From NCBI GenBank assembly GCA_022821495.1, contig JAJEDN010000039.1:1-44623 (forward strand): DNA of 44,623 nt, in the 5' to 3' direction. A program made the position numbers and the translations under genes. Source of the stretch: Candidatus Poribacteria bacterium (GTDB taxonomy: Bacteria; Poribacteria; WGA-4E; WGA-3G). The notes beneath the pieces were generated by a model that worked only from the letters and a program-made list of their open reading frames with translations, searched no databases and had not been told where the DNA came from. Shown here in pieces: positions 16,605 to 24,800 of this stretch (position 1 is its first letter; every line of letters begins with the position of its first letter).

Positions 16605-18083
16605 TTACGGAAGCACGTCATCAAGATAGGCATCCAGGTCCGTTTTCATCTTCTGTAATTCGTCTTGGTCGATGTACATCATGTGTCCCGCCTGATAGTA
16701 AGCCATCGTGATGTTATCCTGCAAAGACGGATCAAGTCCGAGATGGCTGAAGGTATATTCTGATGCCAAAAACGGGGTTGCCAAGTCGTAATACCCGTTC
16801 GCGACATACACTTTCAAGACAGGGTTCATCGTCATCGCTGCGCGCAAGGTATCGGCGACGTTGACGTATTCGTTTTGATGATCGCCATAGTTCCACGGAT
16901 GTACGCGCCGACTCAGGATTTCATAAGGGAGATCCGACTCAAATTCGAGTTCGCCGCGGACATAAGCGTTGAGCGTAGCCGTATACGCACCTTGGACGAC
17001 TGCGGAACTTGGATCATATTCATAATTTTCGCCTGCTGAATCGCGGTCAATCCCTTTGTATCGGCTATCAAACCGACCAACTGTCCGTGCTTCATCGCGC
17101 AGCAGCTCCTTACAAAATCGGGCAATATTAATCCGCAAATCGGTACGTTCGATGTACTCAGGTGTGAGTCCTGTGTAACTTGCGAGTTTCTTAACAATAT
17201 CGGCACGTTCCGCTGCGGAGATACTGCTGCCTTTCATCAGTGCGACTGCGTAATCACCTATGGCAAATTCTCGGACCTCGTCCATAAAAGTTTCTAAGTC
17301 CGTATCGGTTTCGCCCAATCTATTGTGATAAAATGCTGTCGCTGCATAAGTCGGCAGGAAAAGGATATACGGGAGATCGTTGCCGGGTGCGAACCGAATT
17401 GTCTGGAAGTTGAGGACGACCGAAACGAGCATGATACCGTTGAGGTAGGCACCGTGCCGTCCCTGAAGGTAGCCTGCAAGTCCACCGGCGCGGGTGGTTC
17501 CGTAGCTTTCACCGATGAGGAACTTCGGCGATTCCCAGCGTTTATAGCGTCCCAAGTAGAGCAGAATAAAATCGCCGACGGATTCAATATCTCTTTTGAA
17601 CCCGTGGAACTGCTTCGCCTCTTCACCCGGTACGGCTCTGCTGAATCCTGTGCTGACGGGATCGATGAAAACGAGATCGGTTTTGTCTAAAATGGAGCAT
17701 TCGTTGTTGGTCAATTGATAGGGCGGTTGAGGCAATGCGCCATCTGCGTCGGGCTTGACGCATCTCGGTCCGAGGACTCCGAGATGCAGCCATACGGATG
17801 AGGAGCCGGGACCGCCGTTGAAGGAGAAGGTTATCGGACGCGTAGAGGGATCTTCTACATCATCGCGCGTATAGGCGATGAAAAAGACGGCTGCTTTCGG
17901 TTTCTCGCCTTCCTTATCGACTTCCTCTTTCAGGATAAGCGTACCTGTCGTTGCGGTGTAACGAATCTCCTCACCGTTAATGGTAACGCTGTGGTGTGTA
18001 ACCGAGAGTTTATCCTCAGGTATATCGGCGTTTTTCTCTTCGTCTTTGGTCTCTTCAGATTCTTTTTTTTCTTCTTCGCTCAT
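16605..18083 (-). CDS. Serine carboxypeptidase-like protein (peptidase S10)
   Basis: 492 residues with the full S10 pattern: oxyanion region FNGGPGSSSVW (88-98), nucleophile S193 in GESYGTTRAG, an Asp in NGYYDLATPF, and a His in QAGHMMYI near the C-terminus. The fold is alpha/beta-hydrolase and the reaction removes C-terminal residues from peptides at acidic pH. There is no signal peptide; the N-terminus is a charged Glu/Lys-rich stretch (MSEEEKKESEETKDEEKN). It is therefore either cytosolic or exported by an unusual route. AGAGGAA precedes the ATG by eight bases. No obvious operon partner; a decayed inverted-repeat element lies upstream. Confidence 0.88.
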   Translation of the reverse strand: MSEEEKKESEETKDEEKNADIPEDKLSVTHHSVTINGEEIRYTATTGTLILKEEVDKEGEKPKAAVFFIAYTRDDVEDPSTRPITFSFNGGPGSSSVWLHLGVLGPRCVKPDADGALPQPPYQLTNNECSILDKTDLVFIDPVSTGFSRAVPGEEAKQFHGFKRDIESVGDFILLYLGRYKRWESPKFLIGESYGTTRAGGLAGYLQGRHGAYLNGIMLVSVVLNFQTIRFAPGNDLPYILFLPTYAATAFYHNRLGETDTDLETFMDEVREFAIGDYAVALMKGSSISAAERADIVKKLASYTGLTPEYIERTDLRINIARFCKELLRDEARTVGRFDSRYKGIDRDSAGENYEYDPSSAVVQGAYTATLNAYVRGELEFESDLPYEILSRRVHPWNYGDHQNEYVNVADTLRAAMTMNPVLKVYVANGYYDLATPFLASEYTFSHLGLDPSLQDNITMAYYQAGHMMYIDQDELQKMKTDLDAYLDDVLP

Positions 18084-18137
18084 ATCGAATTCCTCTCTCT
18101 ATTTTTAATGGGCAATGATAACGGGTATCCTACACAC

Positions 18138-18188
18138 TGCAGGCGGGGTTTGAAACCCCGCCTGCAAGGGAGGGCTGCGTAAATCCTA
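18138..18188. repeat. Decayed copy of the AGGACTTACGC element
   Basis: A perfect 29-bp palindrome (TGCAGGCGGGGTTT, G, AAACCCCGCCTGCA; 18138-18166) is followed after 10 bp by GCGTAAATCCTA (18177-18188). This is the same layout as the right half of the complete element at 15232. The left terminal repeat and target duplication are not recognisable. Confidence 0.6.
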
Positions 18189-18274
18189 TCTATTTTGATT
18201 GGCAAGACTTGAACACATTGCCTTATTGAACGCATTATAGCACATTTTACAGAAACGGATGTGACAATTTTTTG

Positions 18275-18303
18275 TTGATTTTGGGCTATATCTGTGGTAT
18301 ACT
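18275..18303 (+). promoter_or_regulatory. Predicted promoter of the toxin-antitoxin/restriction genes
   Basis: TTGATT (18275-18280), a 17-bp spacer, and TATACT (18298-18303) with an extended TG-n. It lies 40 bp before the first ATG of the plus-strand island and is the best sigma-70-type promoter in the window. Confidence 0.65.
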
Positions 18304-18342
18304 TTGGTAAAAGACCTCGCACAAAACATAGGAGCTATCAAA

Positions 18343-18546
18343 ATGGCTGATCAAGATTTCTGGGAAAGGGTTCTCGAAAGTTTGGCACGGATCGAATCAC
18401 AAGCGAGAGAAAACAATGCCCGTTTGGAAAAACGGCTTGATTCTGTGGACACGCGTGTCGGGACTTTGGAACGCGATGTCGGATGGATAAAGAGAAAATT
18501 GGAAGGTAAGCAAGAAGGCACAAGTGAAGTGTTAACTGTCCTTTAA
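18343..18546 (+). CDS. Small coiled-coil protein
   Basis: 67 residues from the ATG at 18343 (GGAG nine bases upstream). Almost the whole chain is a predicted helix with heptad spacing of Leu/Ile/Val (LARIESQARENNARLEKRLD, TRVGTLERDVGWIKRKLEG), so it likely forms a parallel coiled coil. No family recognised with certainty; similar short proteins often lie next to toxin-antitoxin genes. It leads the plus-strand island, 15 bp before brnT, and is probably co-transcribed. Confidence 0.65.
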   Translation: MADQDFWERVLESLARIESQARENNARLEKRLDSVDTRVGTLERDVGWIKRKLEGKQEGTSEVLTVL

Positions 18547-18561
18547 GAACGGTGAAAAGAC

Positions 18562-18855
18562 GTGGGACTGGAATTTCAATGGAATAACCGTAAAGCCAAA
18601 GAAAATCTGAGAAGGCATAATGTCTCTTTTGAAGAGGCAAGGAGCGTTTTTTCGGATTTTCTCTCTTTAACTATTCCCGACCCATTGCATTCAGAAAAGG
18701 AAGAAAGGTTAATAATTATCGGGTATTCTGAAAAACAGAGACTTTTAGTCGTTGTTCATACAGAAAGAGGCGATGTCATTCGCATCATTTCCGCTCGACA
18801 AGCAACACCTTATGAGAGGAAAACCTATGAGTCAAACCACATCCAATCAACATGA
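18562..18855 (+). CDS. brnT: BrnT-family toxin (RelE-like ribonuclease)
   Basis: 97 residues. It carries the BrnT hallmarks FQWNNRKAKENLRRHNVSFEEA near the N-terminus, then FSDFLSLTIPD, RLIIIGYSEKQRLLVVVHTE and a basic RIISARQATPYERKTYE end. BrnT toxins cleave mRNA and are blocked by an antitoxin encoded just downstream. The start is GTG at 18562; no nearby ATG fits. The gene overlaps the antitoxin start by 29 bp, which couples their translation, the usual brnTA arrangement. Confidence 0.88.
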   Translation: MGLEFQWNNRKAKENLRRHNVSFEEARSVFSDFLSLTIPDPLHSEKEERLIIIGYSEKQRLLVVVHTERGDVIRIISARQATPYERKTYESNHIQST

Positions 18856-19048
18856 CCCAGAGATGCTTGATGAATACGATTTCAGCGAGGGAGTTCGGGG
18901 AAAATATGCAGAGCGATACTACGCAGGCACAAACTTGATTAGACTCGATGACGATGTAGCCGAAATGTTCCCTGATGCGAAATCTGTCAACGATGCCTTG
19001 CGAGCGTTAGCAAAAATCATCGCCGAGCACCAGCAAAAAACGCCATAA
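18827..19048 (+). CDS. BrnA-like antitoxin
   Basis: 73 residues from the ATG at 18827 (GAGAGGA seven bases upstream). It begins with a disordered stretch, then YDFSEGVRGKYAERYYAGTN, which is common in small antitoxins paired with RelE/BrnT-type toxins. The C-terminal part (LDDDVAEMFPDAKSVNDALR) may be a ribbon-helix-helix DNA-binding segment that represses the operon. It overlaps the brnT 3' end. It is not the classic BrnA sequence, so the exact family is uncertain, but position and size fit. Confidence 0.75.
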   Translation: MSQTTSNQHDPEMLDEYDFSEGVRGKYAERYYAGTNLIRLDDDVAEMFPDAKSVNDALRALAKIIAEHQQKTP

Positions 19049-19110
19049 ACCGAAGCCATTCCAATTCTCGGGTGCCCTTTCTGGTTTCGCCACGGCATGT
19101 TTATACCTCT

Positions 19111-22100
19111 ATGCTACAACTCAACCTAAAACCTAATCACAAAGCAATTCGCGACTACTACACCACACTGCAGCAATACGAACAACACGCCATCAGACAC
19201 GAAGGTGCCGTCAGCTCCCCCTTTGATACACTTCTGCAAGCCTGTGCAAAACAGATAAACGCTACGCTCGTTCCGCAATACGGCATGCGCACCCCGAAAG
19301 GAAACCGTATTGTTATTGACGGCGTGGTGCTCGACGCATACGGACTCCCCTTCGCCTATTGGGAAGCAAAAGATATAGACGACAATATCCTTAAAGCCGT
19401 CGAAGAAAAACAGGATGCAGGCTACCCACTCGACAATATCCTGTTCCAGACCCCACAGCGCGCCATCTTATACCAAAACGGGCAGATGGCATTGGACCTT
19501 GACATCACCGAACCGGCGGGTCTGATTGCAACACTTCAATACCTTTTTTCTTACACCGCACCCGCACTCGACAATTGGCACACCGCTGTTTCGGATTTCA
19601 GAGAACACGTGCCAGACCTCGCAAACAGGTTGAAGGAACTCATTGAACAACGCCACGAAACGGATGCAGCGTTCAAGAAGGCGTTCACCGATTTCTACGA
19701 CACCTGCCGAACCGCGATTAACCCGGGCCTCTCACAAGATGCTGTTGAGGAGATGCTCGTTCAGCATATCCTCACGGAACGTATCTTCCGTACCGTCTTT
19801 AATAACTCCGCTTTCACCCGCCGGAATATCATCGCACGCGAGATAGAAAACGTCGTCGACACCCTGATCCGGCAGGCGTTCAGCCGTGAGGAATTTCTTA
19901 AACCGTTAGACCGGTTCTATGTCGCGATTGAACAAGCCGCGATGCTCTGCAGAGACTTCTCCCAAAAACAGCACTTCCTGAACACATTTTATGAAAAGTT
20001 TTTTCAAGGGTTCTCCGAAGATGTCGCAGACACGCACGGCATCGTCTATACGCCACAACCGATTGTCGATTTCATGGTGAAAAGCGTGGCGCATCTCCTC
20101 AAAACCGAGTTCAATCGGTCTCTGTCCGACAGCAGCGTGCATATCATCGATCCGTTCGTCGGGACGGGCAACTTCATCGTCCGACTCATGCAGGACATCC
20201 AAGGCACAGCGTTAGCGGAGAAATATCGCCATGCACTGCACTGTAACGAGGTGATGCTCCTACCCTACTACATCGCCAGTCTCAACATCGAACAAGAGTT
20301 TTTCCAACGCACGGGAACGTATCTGCCGTTTGAAGGCATCGCGCTTGCCGATACGTTTGAGTTGCTTGAGCAGGATCAAGGCGAACTCTTTACACGTGAG
20401 AACACGGAACGGGTGAAGCGACAGAAGGCGGCGGATATGTTTGTCGTTATCGGCAATCCACCCTATAACACAAGACAAGTCAACGAAAACGATAACAATA
20501 AAAATCGGAAGTATGAGACGATAGATGCGCTGCTGCGTGAAACGTATTCGCAAGATTCAAAAGCATCTAATAAAAACGCTCTCTCGGATCCGTACGTGAA
20601 AGCAATCTTATGGGCATCAAAGCGGATTGGTAAGGAAGGTGTTGTCTCTTTTGTAACGAACAACGGATTTCTTGACGGTGTAGCATTCGATGGTATGCGA
20701 AAACACCTTGCAGATGATTTTGATGCGATTTATATTTTAGACCTGGGTGGAAATGTCCGTAAAAATCCGAAGTTGTCTGGCACAACACACAACGTCTTTG
20801 GGATCCAAGTTGGTGTGAGTATTAATCTTTTTATTAAGGGAAATATTACTAAAACAGATACGAAAACTGCTGATATTTTCTACACACGTATCGACGAATT
20901 TTGGCGAAAGGAAGATAAGTATAATTACCTCAATTCAAAGGGACACTATCAAAACGTTGAATGGAACCAAATCACGCCTGACAACCGATATACGTGGCTG
21001 ACCGAAGGACTTCACGCTGAGTTTGATAACTTTATCCCAATGGGGATTAAGACCGCAAAGAAAAAAGAAGTGATAGGCCTCAATACGATTTATAAGACAT
21101 TTGGTATTGGTTTGCAAACCAGTAGAGACGCGTGGGTTTATAATTTCAACGAATATGTTTTGATCCAAAACGTAAAGCAAATGAGTAATCTTTACAACGC
21201 ACAAGTCATGAGATGGAAAGGAACACCACAAAACTTGCGGAGCGTTGATGATTTTATTCAATACGATGACACCCAAATTAAGTGGAGTTCAGGTTTAAAG
21301 CAGAAACTGGAGCAAGGACAGCTTGTTGAATTTGCGGAATCAAAACTCCGAACATCTCTCTATCGTCCATTTACAAAGATGCTTTTGTTTTTTGACAGTG
21401 TTCTAAACCATCGAACATCTGTATTCCCTAATACCTTCCCTACATCTGATGCAGAAAGTGAAAATAGAGTTATTTGTGTCAGTGGACCAGGGCATGATAT
21501 TTTTAGATGCCATATTGCTAATCAAATCCCTGAGAGCAAATTTTCAAACTCTTCAAATGGCGGCACCCAATGTTTTCCCTTCTACACCTACGACGAGGAC
21601 GGCACAAACCGACAAGAGAACATCACCGATTGGGCACTATCAGAATTCCGAACCTACTACAAAGATGACACCATCACCAAGTGGGACATCTTCCACTACA
21701 ACTACGGTCTCCTGCATCACCCCACCTATCGTGAGAAATACGAGAAGAACCTCAAGCGCGATCTCCCGCGTATCCCCTTCGCTGAGGATTTCTGGGGTTT
21801 TGCGAAGGCAGGCACGGCGTTAGCAGCTCTCCATGTGAACTACGAATCCGTTCCGAAATACGATAAACTCCGAAAGGTTGAAACCCCCGGTATGCAGGTC
21901 AATTGGGATGTGGAGAAGATGAAACTCTCTAAAGATAAGACGCAGCTGAAATACAACGACTTCCTCACGCTGGACGGTATCCCCGTAGAGGTTTACGACT
22001 ATCGGTTAGGGAATCGGTCGGCGTTGGAGTGGGTCGTGGATCAGTATCGTGTCAAGGTGGATAAACGGAGCGGGATTGTGAATGATCCGAACCGTGCGGA

Positions 22101-22191
22101 GGCACCTCAGTATATTGTAGATTTGATTGGGCGTGTTATCACCGTGAGTCTGAAGACAGTGGAGGTTGTTGGCAATTTACCACCCTTATAA
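19111..22191 (+). CDS. One-chain restriction-modification enzyme (type IIG/ISP-like N6-adenine methylase)
   Basis: 1026 residues from the ATG at 19111; a GTG at 19072 would add 13 residues and neither start has a clear ribosome site. The N-terminal domain carries a PD-(D/E)xK-like nuclease site: D75 in VLDAYG and E85-A-K87 in YWEAKD. A helical region follows. The methylase has motif I as IIDPFVGTGNF (D347) and motif IV as GNPPY (449-452), so it is an N6-adenine or N4-cytosine type. The C-terminal ~450 residues are the probable target-recognition region. There is no helicase domain, unlike true type ISP. It follows the toxin-antitoxin pair by about 60 bp. Confidence 0.85.
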   Translation: MLQLNLKPNHKAIRDYYTTLQQYEQHAIRHEGAVSSPFDTLLQACAKQINATLVPQYGMRTPKGNRIVIDGVVLDAYGLPFAYWEAKDIDDNILKAVEEKQDAGYPLDNILFQTPQRAILYQNGQMALDLDITEPAGLIATLQYLFSYTAPALDNWHTAVSDFREHVPDLANRLKELIEQRHETDAAFKKAFTDFYDTCRTAINPGLSQDAVEEMLVQHILTERIFRTVFNNSAFTRRNIIAREIENVVDTLIRQAFSREEFLKPLDRFYVAIEQAAMLCRDFSQKQHFLNTFYEKFFQGFSEDVADTHGIVYTPQPIVDFMVKSVAHLLKTEFNRSLSDSSVHIIDPFVGTGNFIVRLMQDIQGTALAEKYRHALHCNEVMLLPYYIASLNIEQEFFQRTGTYLPFEGIALADTFELLEQDQGELFTRENTERVKRQKAADMFVVIGNPPYNTRQVNENDNNKNRKYETIDALLRETYSQDSKASNKNALSDPYVKAILWASKRIGKEGVVSFVTNNGFLDGVAFDGMRKHLADDFDAIYILDLGGNVRKNPKLSGTTHNVFGIQVGVSINLFIKGNITKTDTKTADIFYTRIDEFWRKEDKYNYLNSKGHYQNVEWNQITPDNRYTWLTEGLHAEFDNFIPMGIKTAKKKEVIGLNTIYKTFGIGLQTSRDAWVYNFNEYVLIQNVKQMSNLYNAQVMRWKGTPQNLRSVDDFIQYDDTQIKWSSGLKQKLEQGQLVEFAESKLRTSLYRPFTKMLLFFDSVLNHRTSVFPNTFPTSDAESENRVICVSGPGHDIFRCHIANQIPESKFSNSSNGGTQCFPFYTYDEDGTNRQENITDWALSEFRTYYKDDTITKWDIFHYNYGLLHHPTYREKYEKNLKRDLPRIPFAEDFWGFAKAGTALAALHVNYESVPKYDKLRKVETPGMQVNWDVEKMKLSKDKTQLKYNDFLTLDGIPVEVYDYRLGNRSALEWVVDQYRVKVDKRSGIVNDPNRAEAPQYIVDLIGRVITVSLKTVEVVGNLPPL

Positions 22192-22208
22192 GTTTACCCT
22201 CATCCCCC

Positions 22209-22235
22209 GCTGGCGAGGTTTGGAACCTCGCTCTC
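22209..22235. repeat. Imperfect palindrome downstream of the methylase gene
   Basis: GCTGGCGAGGTTTGGAACCTCGC is the same core palindrome found inside the complete element at 15232, without the terminal motif. It may act as a transcription barrier, though there is no T run. Confidence 0.5.
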
Positions 22236-22264
22236 CGATATGGTGTGGTTTACTAACCGCACCA

Positions 22265-22700
22265 TAGGTGTCAATTTAGGGATTTTCGCTAACATTTCCC
22301 GCGCAGATTCGTGTAGATGCCGCCCCTACGGGGCTTAGGTTTGTGAACCAACCTGTTTCTACACAGATACCATCCCTACGGGATTCAAGAGGGTTTTGAA
22401 GTTTTCAAGGTTTCCGCGTAGTATCCGGTTCGGTTAGGAAATCGCACCTACCGGGTCTGGGTCTGCGACGGTTGTTTTTTCTAAAATTGACACTTATGGT
22501 TCGGTTTCTTAGAGGAACACCCCAGCAAAAACACTGAACCGGATACCATGCGGAAACCTTGACGGCTCCAAAAACCTCTTCAGTCGCGTAGCGACGGCAT
22601 CTGTGTAGAATCGCGTTTATCCCAATTTTTTAGCCCCGTAGGGGCGGCATCTACAGAGACCTGTCAAAAATGTCGTGGAAAATCGCTAAATTGACACCTA
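22265..22700. mobile_element. 436-bp fold-back element with 15-bp terminal inverted repeats
   Basis: Perfect ends are TAGGTGTCAATTTAG (22265-22279) and CTAAATTGACACCTA (22686-22700). Further inverted pairs lie inside in mirrored order: GCCCCTAC-type GC arms (about 22322 and 22640), TCTACACAGAT (22358-22368 with 22599-22609), TCAAGGTTTCCGC (22405-22417 with 22550-22562), and GTATCCGGTTC (22421-22431 with 22536-22546). The whole segment can fold into one long hairpin. A third copy of the end motif is inside at about 22493. No ORF and no clear target duplication. The right end touches the hicB stop codon. Confidence 0.75.
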
Positions 22701-22922
22701 CGCGGACGACACATCGGGTTCGCTTTGAATAGGGAGGCTTGACGACGGCTGTGGAACGACTTCTCCATCTTCCCGTAATCCTTCAATATGAAACTCGATG
22801 GCTTCAGCGATCAATTCTTTGACTTCTGCCATCGTCTTAGCAACAGCGATGCATCCCGGAAGATCGGGAACAGAAGCCCCGTAACTATTTTCGCCCTTTT
22901 CAAAAATAACGACATATTCCAT
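22698..22922 (-). CDS. hicB: HicB-family antitoxin, orphaned
   Basis: 74 residues from the ATG at 22922 (GAGG upstream); a GTG at 22934 would add four. It has the HicB partial RNase-H-like fold: YVVIFEKGENSYGASVPDLP, GCIAVAKTMAEVKELIAEAI and EFHIEGLREDGEVVP. The C-terminus has no DNA-binding domain, a known short HicB form. Normally HicB neutralises the HicA mRNase encoded just upstream. Here that partner is 5'-truncated (22939-23094), so this antitoxin has no complete toxin. Its stop lies at the edge of the 436-bp fold-back element. Confidence 0.85.
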   Translation of the reverse strand: MEYVVIFEKGENSYGASVPDLPGCIAVAKTMAEVKELIAEAIEFHIEGLREDGEVVPQPSSSLPIQSEPDVSSA

Positions 22923-22938
22923 GCGTTTATCCACCTCA

Positions 22939-23094
22939 TTACTTGAGACCTGCTTGCCTCAGAACACTATTGAGTCTACCCTTTGGAACATCCACGCCTG
23001 TGTTTCCAGAAACCGTCACGGTTCCAGGTTTGGTTGGATGTTTAAATTGCCGATGGCTGCCTCGCGTGCGAACTAAGTACCACCCATCATTTGT
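22939..23094 (-). pseudogene. hicA: 5'-truncated hicA toxin remnant
   Basis: Read in frame on the minus strand from 23091 to a TAA at 22939-22941, the protein continues NDGWYLVRTRGSHRQFKHPT and then KPGTVTVSGNTGVDVPKG and LNSVLRQAGLK. This is the HicA double-stranded-RNA-binding fold with its GSH motif and His. The first ~15-20 residues, including the start codon, are missing; an in-frame TGA lies at 23095-23097 and no ATG, GTG or TTG is available before the motif. The break lies within the last codons of the trypsin-TPR gene, showing that the two genes were joined by a deletion or insertion. Confidence 0.8.
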
Positions 23095-24350
23095 TCAAGC
23101 GCATATTTCACTCGCTCAAGTTCTTCACGGGCATCGGTATAATTGGGATCTATTTCGATGGCTCTCTCATAATAGGGTATTGCAGCACTAAAATCACCAC
23201 GAGCAACCGTTATTTGCCCGCGTGTGTGGTGGAACACAGCCACATTTGAATCTAATTCAATGGAAGTATCACTAGCAATTACTGCCTCTTTCCATAGCCC
23301 CTCAGCTGTCTCAAAATTTTCAAGTCTAATTTCAGATATCCCGAGGAGAAGTTTGGCATTTGCCAGATTGTTGTAAGCAGCCCCAAAAGCTGGACACAAT
23401 TTAATTGCTTCCGTATAATCGTCAATAGCGTCTCGATGGTGCTGCTGTGCTTCTGCGAAATTACCTTCATCAGCCTTAAGTTGACCAAGGTTGGACTTCA
23501 TACCGCCCCGGTTGATGTAGGCTGAAGCATAATCTGGACACAATTTGATCACTTCCGTATAATCGTTAATAGCGTCCTGGCAGTGCTGTTGTGTTTCCAC
23601 TAAATCACTTGCATCAGTTCTCAGCTTACCTAAATAAGACTTCACACTGCCTCGATTGTAATAAAAAAACACACAATTTGGATTTAGTTGGATGGCTTTA
23701 TCTAAGTCGGCAATCGCTTCATCATGGCGAGATTTAAAGTGTTTCGCCTGGCTCTGTACCAAACAGGCATAGGCACGTATTTGCTTCCGTTCCTGCCACT
23801 GTGTCAAAGATTCCATCTCCCGCGTCTCGGTGAGTAGGGTTTTGAGTGCGTTTGCGGGAATAGCGAAAGTAAAATAATCTGCATTGGCGACAGCAACACC
23901 AACGACCTCACCGTTAGCATTTAGCACCGGACCGCCACTATTACCACCGATAGCCTTAAATTCCATCCGCATCCATTTATCGCTATCGCGAATACTATGT
24001 ACGGTACCTGCTGTAACCTTGTACTTTCCGCGAGGGTAACCTACGGTTTGAGCAACATCACCAGGTTGGATCAGATCACTGTCGCCGATAGGAAATGGGG
24101 TTCCTTTGCCAGCGACTTTTAGAGTGACGAGGTCGTTCTTCGGATCAAATGCCGTGACACCTACAATATCAAACGTAGTGTTAGTCGTTCCGAATGGCTC
24201 TATGGAAATAGATGTGGCTCCTGCGATAACGTGAATATTTGTTGCGATCAGGTCTTCTTCAACAAAGAAACCGCTGCCTATACCAGCACCAGTACCGTTT
24301 GTTCTTATCAAGAGAGGTGTATGATCACACGTTTCTCTATCTTCTTCCAT
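23073..24350 (-). CDS. Cytosolic trypsin-like protease with TPR repeats
   Basis: 425 residues. The N-terminal half is an S1/DegP-like protease with an intact triad: H40 in ATNIHVIAG, D73 in KNDLVTLK and S138 in GGNSGGPVL. The C-terminal half has about five TPR units (for example AYNNLANAKLLLGISEIRLE, AIPYYERAIEIDPNYTDARE). There is no signal peptide, so it probably acts in the cytosol on protein partners bound by the TPRs; such trypsin-TPR proteins occur in bacterial conflict systems. The last codons overlap the hicA remnant, so the native C-terminus may be lost. AAAGGA precedes the ATG by twelve bases. Confidence 0.8.
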   Translation of the reverse strand: MEEDRETCDHTPLLIRTNGTGAGIGSGFFVEEDLIATNIHVIAGATSISIEPFGTTNTTFDIVGVTAFDPKNDLVTLKVAGKGTPFPIGDSDLIQPGDVAQTVGYPRGKYKVTAGTVHSIRDSDKWMRMEFKAIGGNSGGPVLNANGEVVGVAVANADYFTFAIPANALKTLLTETREMESLTQWQERKQIRAYACLVQSQAKHFKSRHDEAIADLDKAIQLNPNCVFFYYNRGSVKSYLGKLRTDASDLVETQQHCQDAINDYTEVIKLCPDYASAYINRGGMKSNLGQLKADEGNFAEAQQHHRDAIDDYTEAIKLCPAFGAAYNNLANAKLLLGISEIRLENFETAEGLWKEAVIASDTSIELDSNVAVFHHTRGQITVARGDFSAAIPYYERAIEIDPNYTDAREELERVKYALEQMMGGT

Positions 24351-24752
24351 AATATTCCGTTTCCTTTGGAAAAAATTCCTGTTAGGGGGACACCGATCTC
24401 TTTACTTCTTAAAATTACAGCATATTTGACAAGGGTATGCAAGGAAGAATGTTGTATCCGTGTCGCCCCCCTGGGGCTAAAGATAACGGAGAGACCCCGC
24501 TGCTACACACATACCGCCCCGCTGGGGCTAAGGATGCTACATCACTAAAACCTCTTAAAATCCGCGTCCTCCGCGTCCTCCGCGACAATCTGCGATTTGC
24601 GGCGTACTCGCCCAAATGCGACGTGCATTCAGACGAGAATATACACATACCGCTCCTACAAGGTTATATTTCTTCATCAACATCCATCCCGTAAATCCTA
24701 TAATCCTGTAAACCCTGATTCTGACAAAGACCAATCCCTTACCCCAAATAAT
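24351..24752. other. Repeat-rich intergenic region
   Basis: No gene seen. It has two copies of a GCCCC...GGGGCTAA hairpin unit (24463-24480 and 24514-24531), each followed by A(A/G)GAT, spaced 51 bp. A short GCGTCCTCC tandem lies near 24565. The hairpin unit is related to the GCCCCTACGGGGC arms inside the fold-back element at 22265. Confidence 0.5.
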
Positions 24753-24780
24753 TTGACATAATCTCAAAATATGCTAAACT
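24753..24780 (+). promoter_or_regulatory. Predicted promoter of the Gfo/Idh/MocA gene
   Basis: A perfect TTGACA (24753-24758), a 16-bp spacer, and TAAACT (24775-24780), a weak -10. The ATG is 21 bp downstream behind AAAGGAG, giving a short leader. Confidence 0.5.
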
Positions 24781-24800
24781 CTATACAAAGGAGACACACC

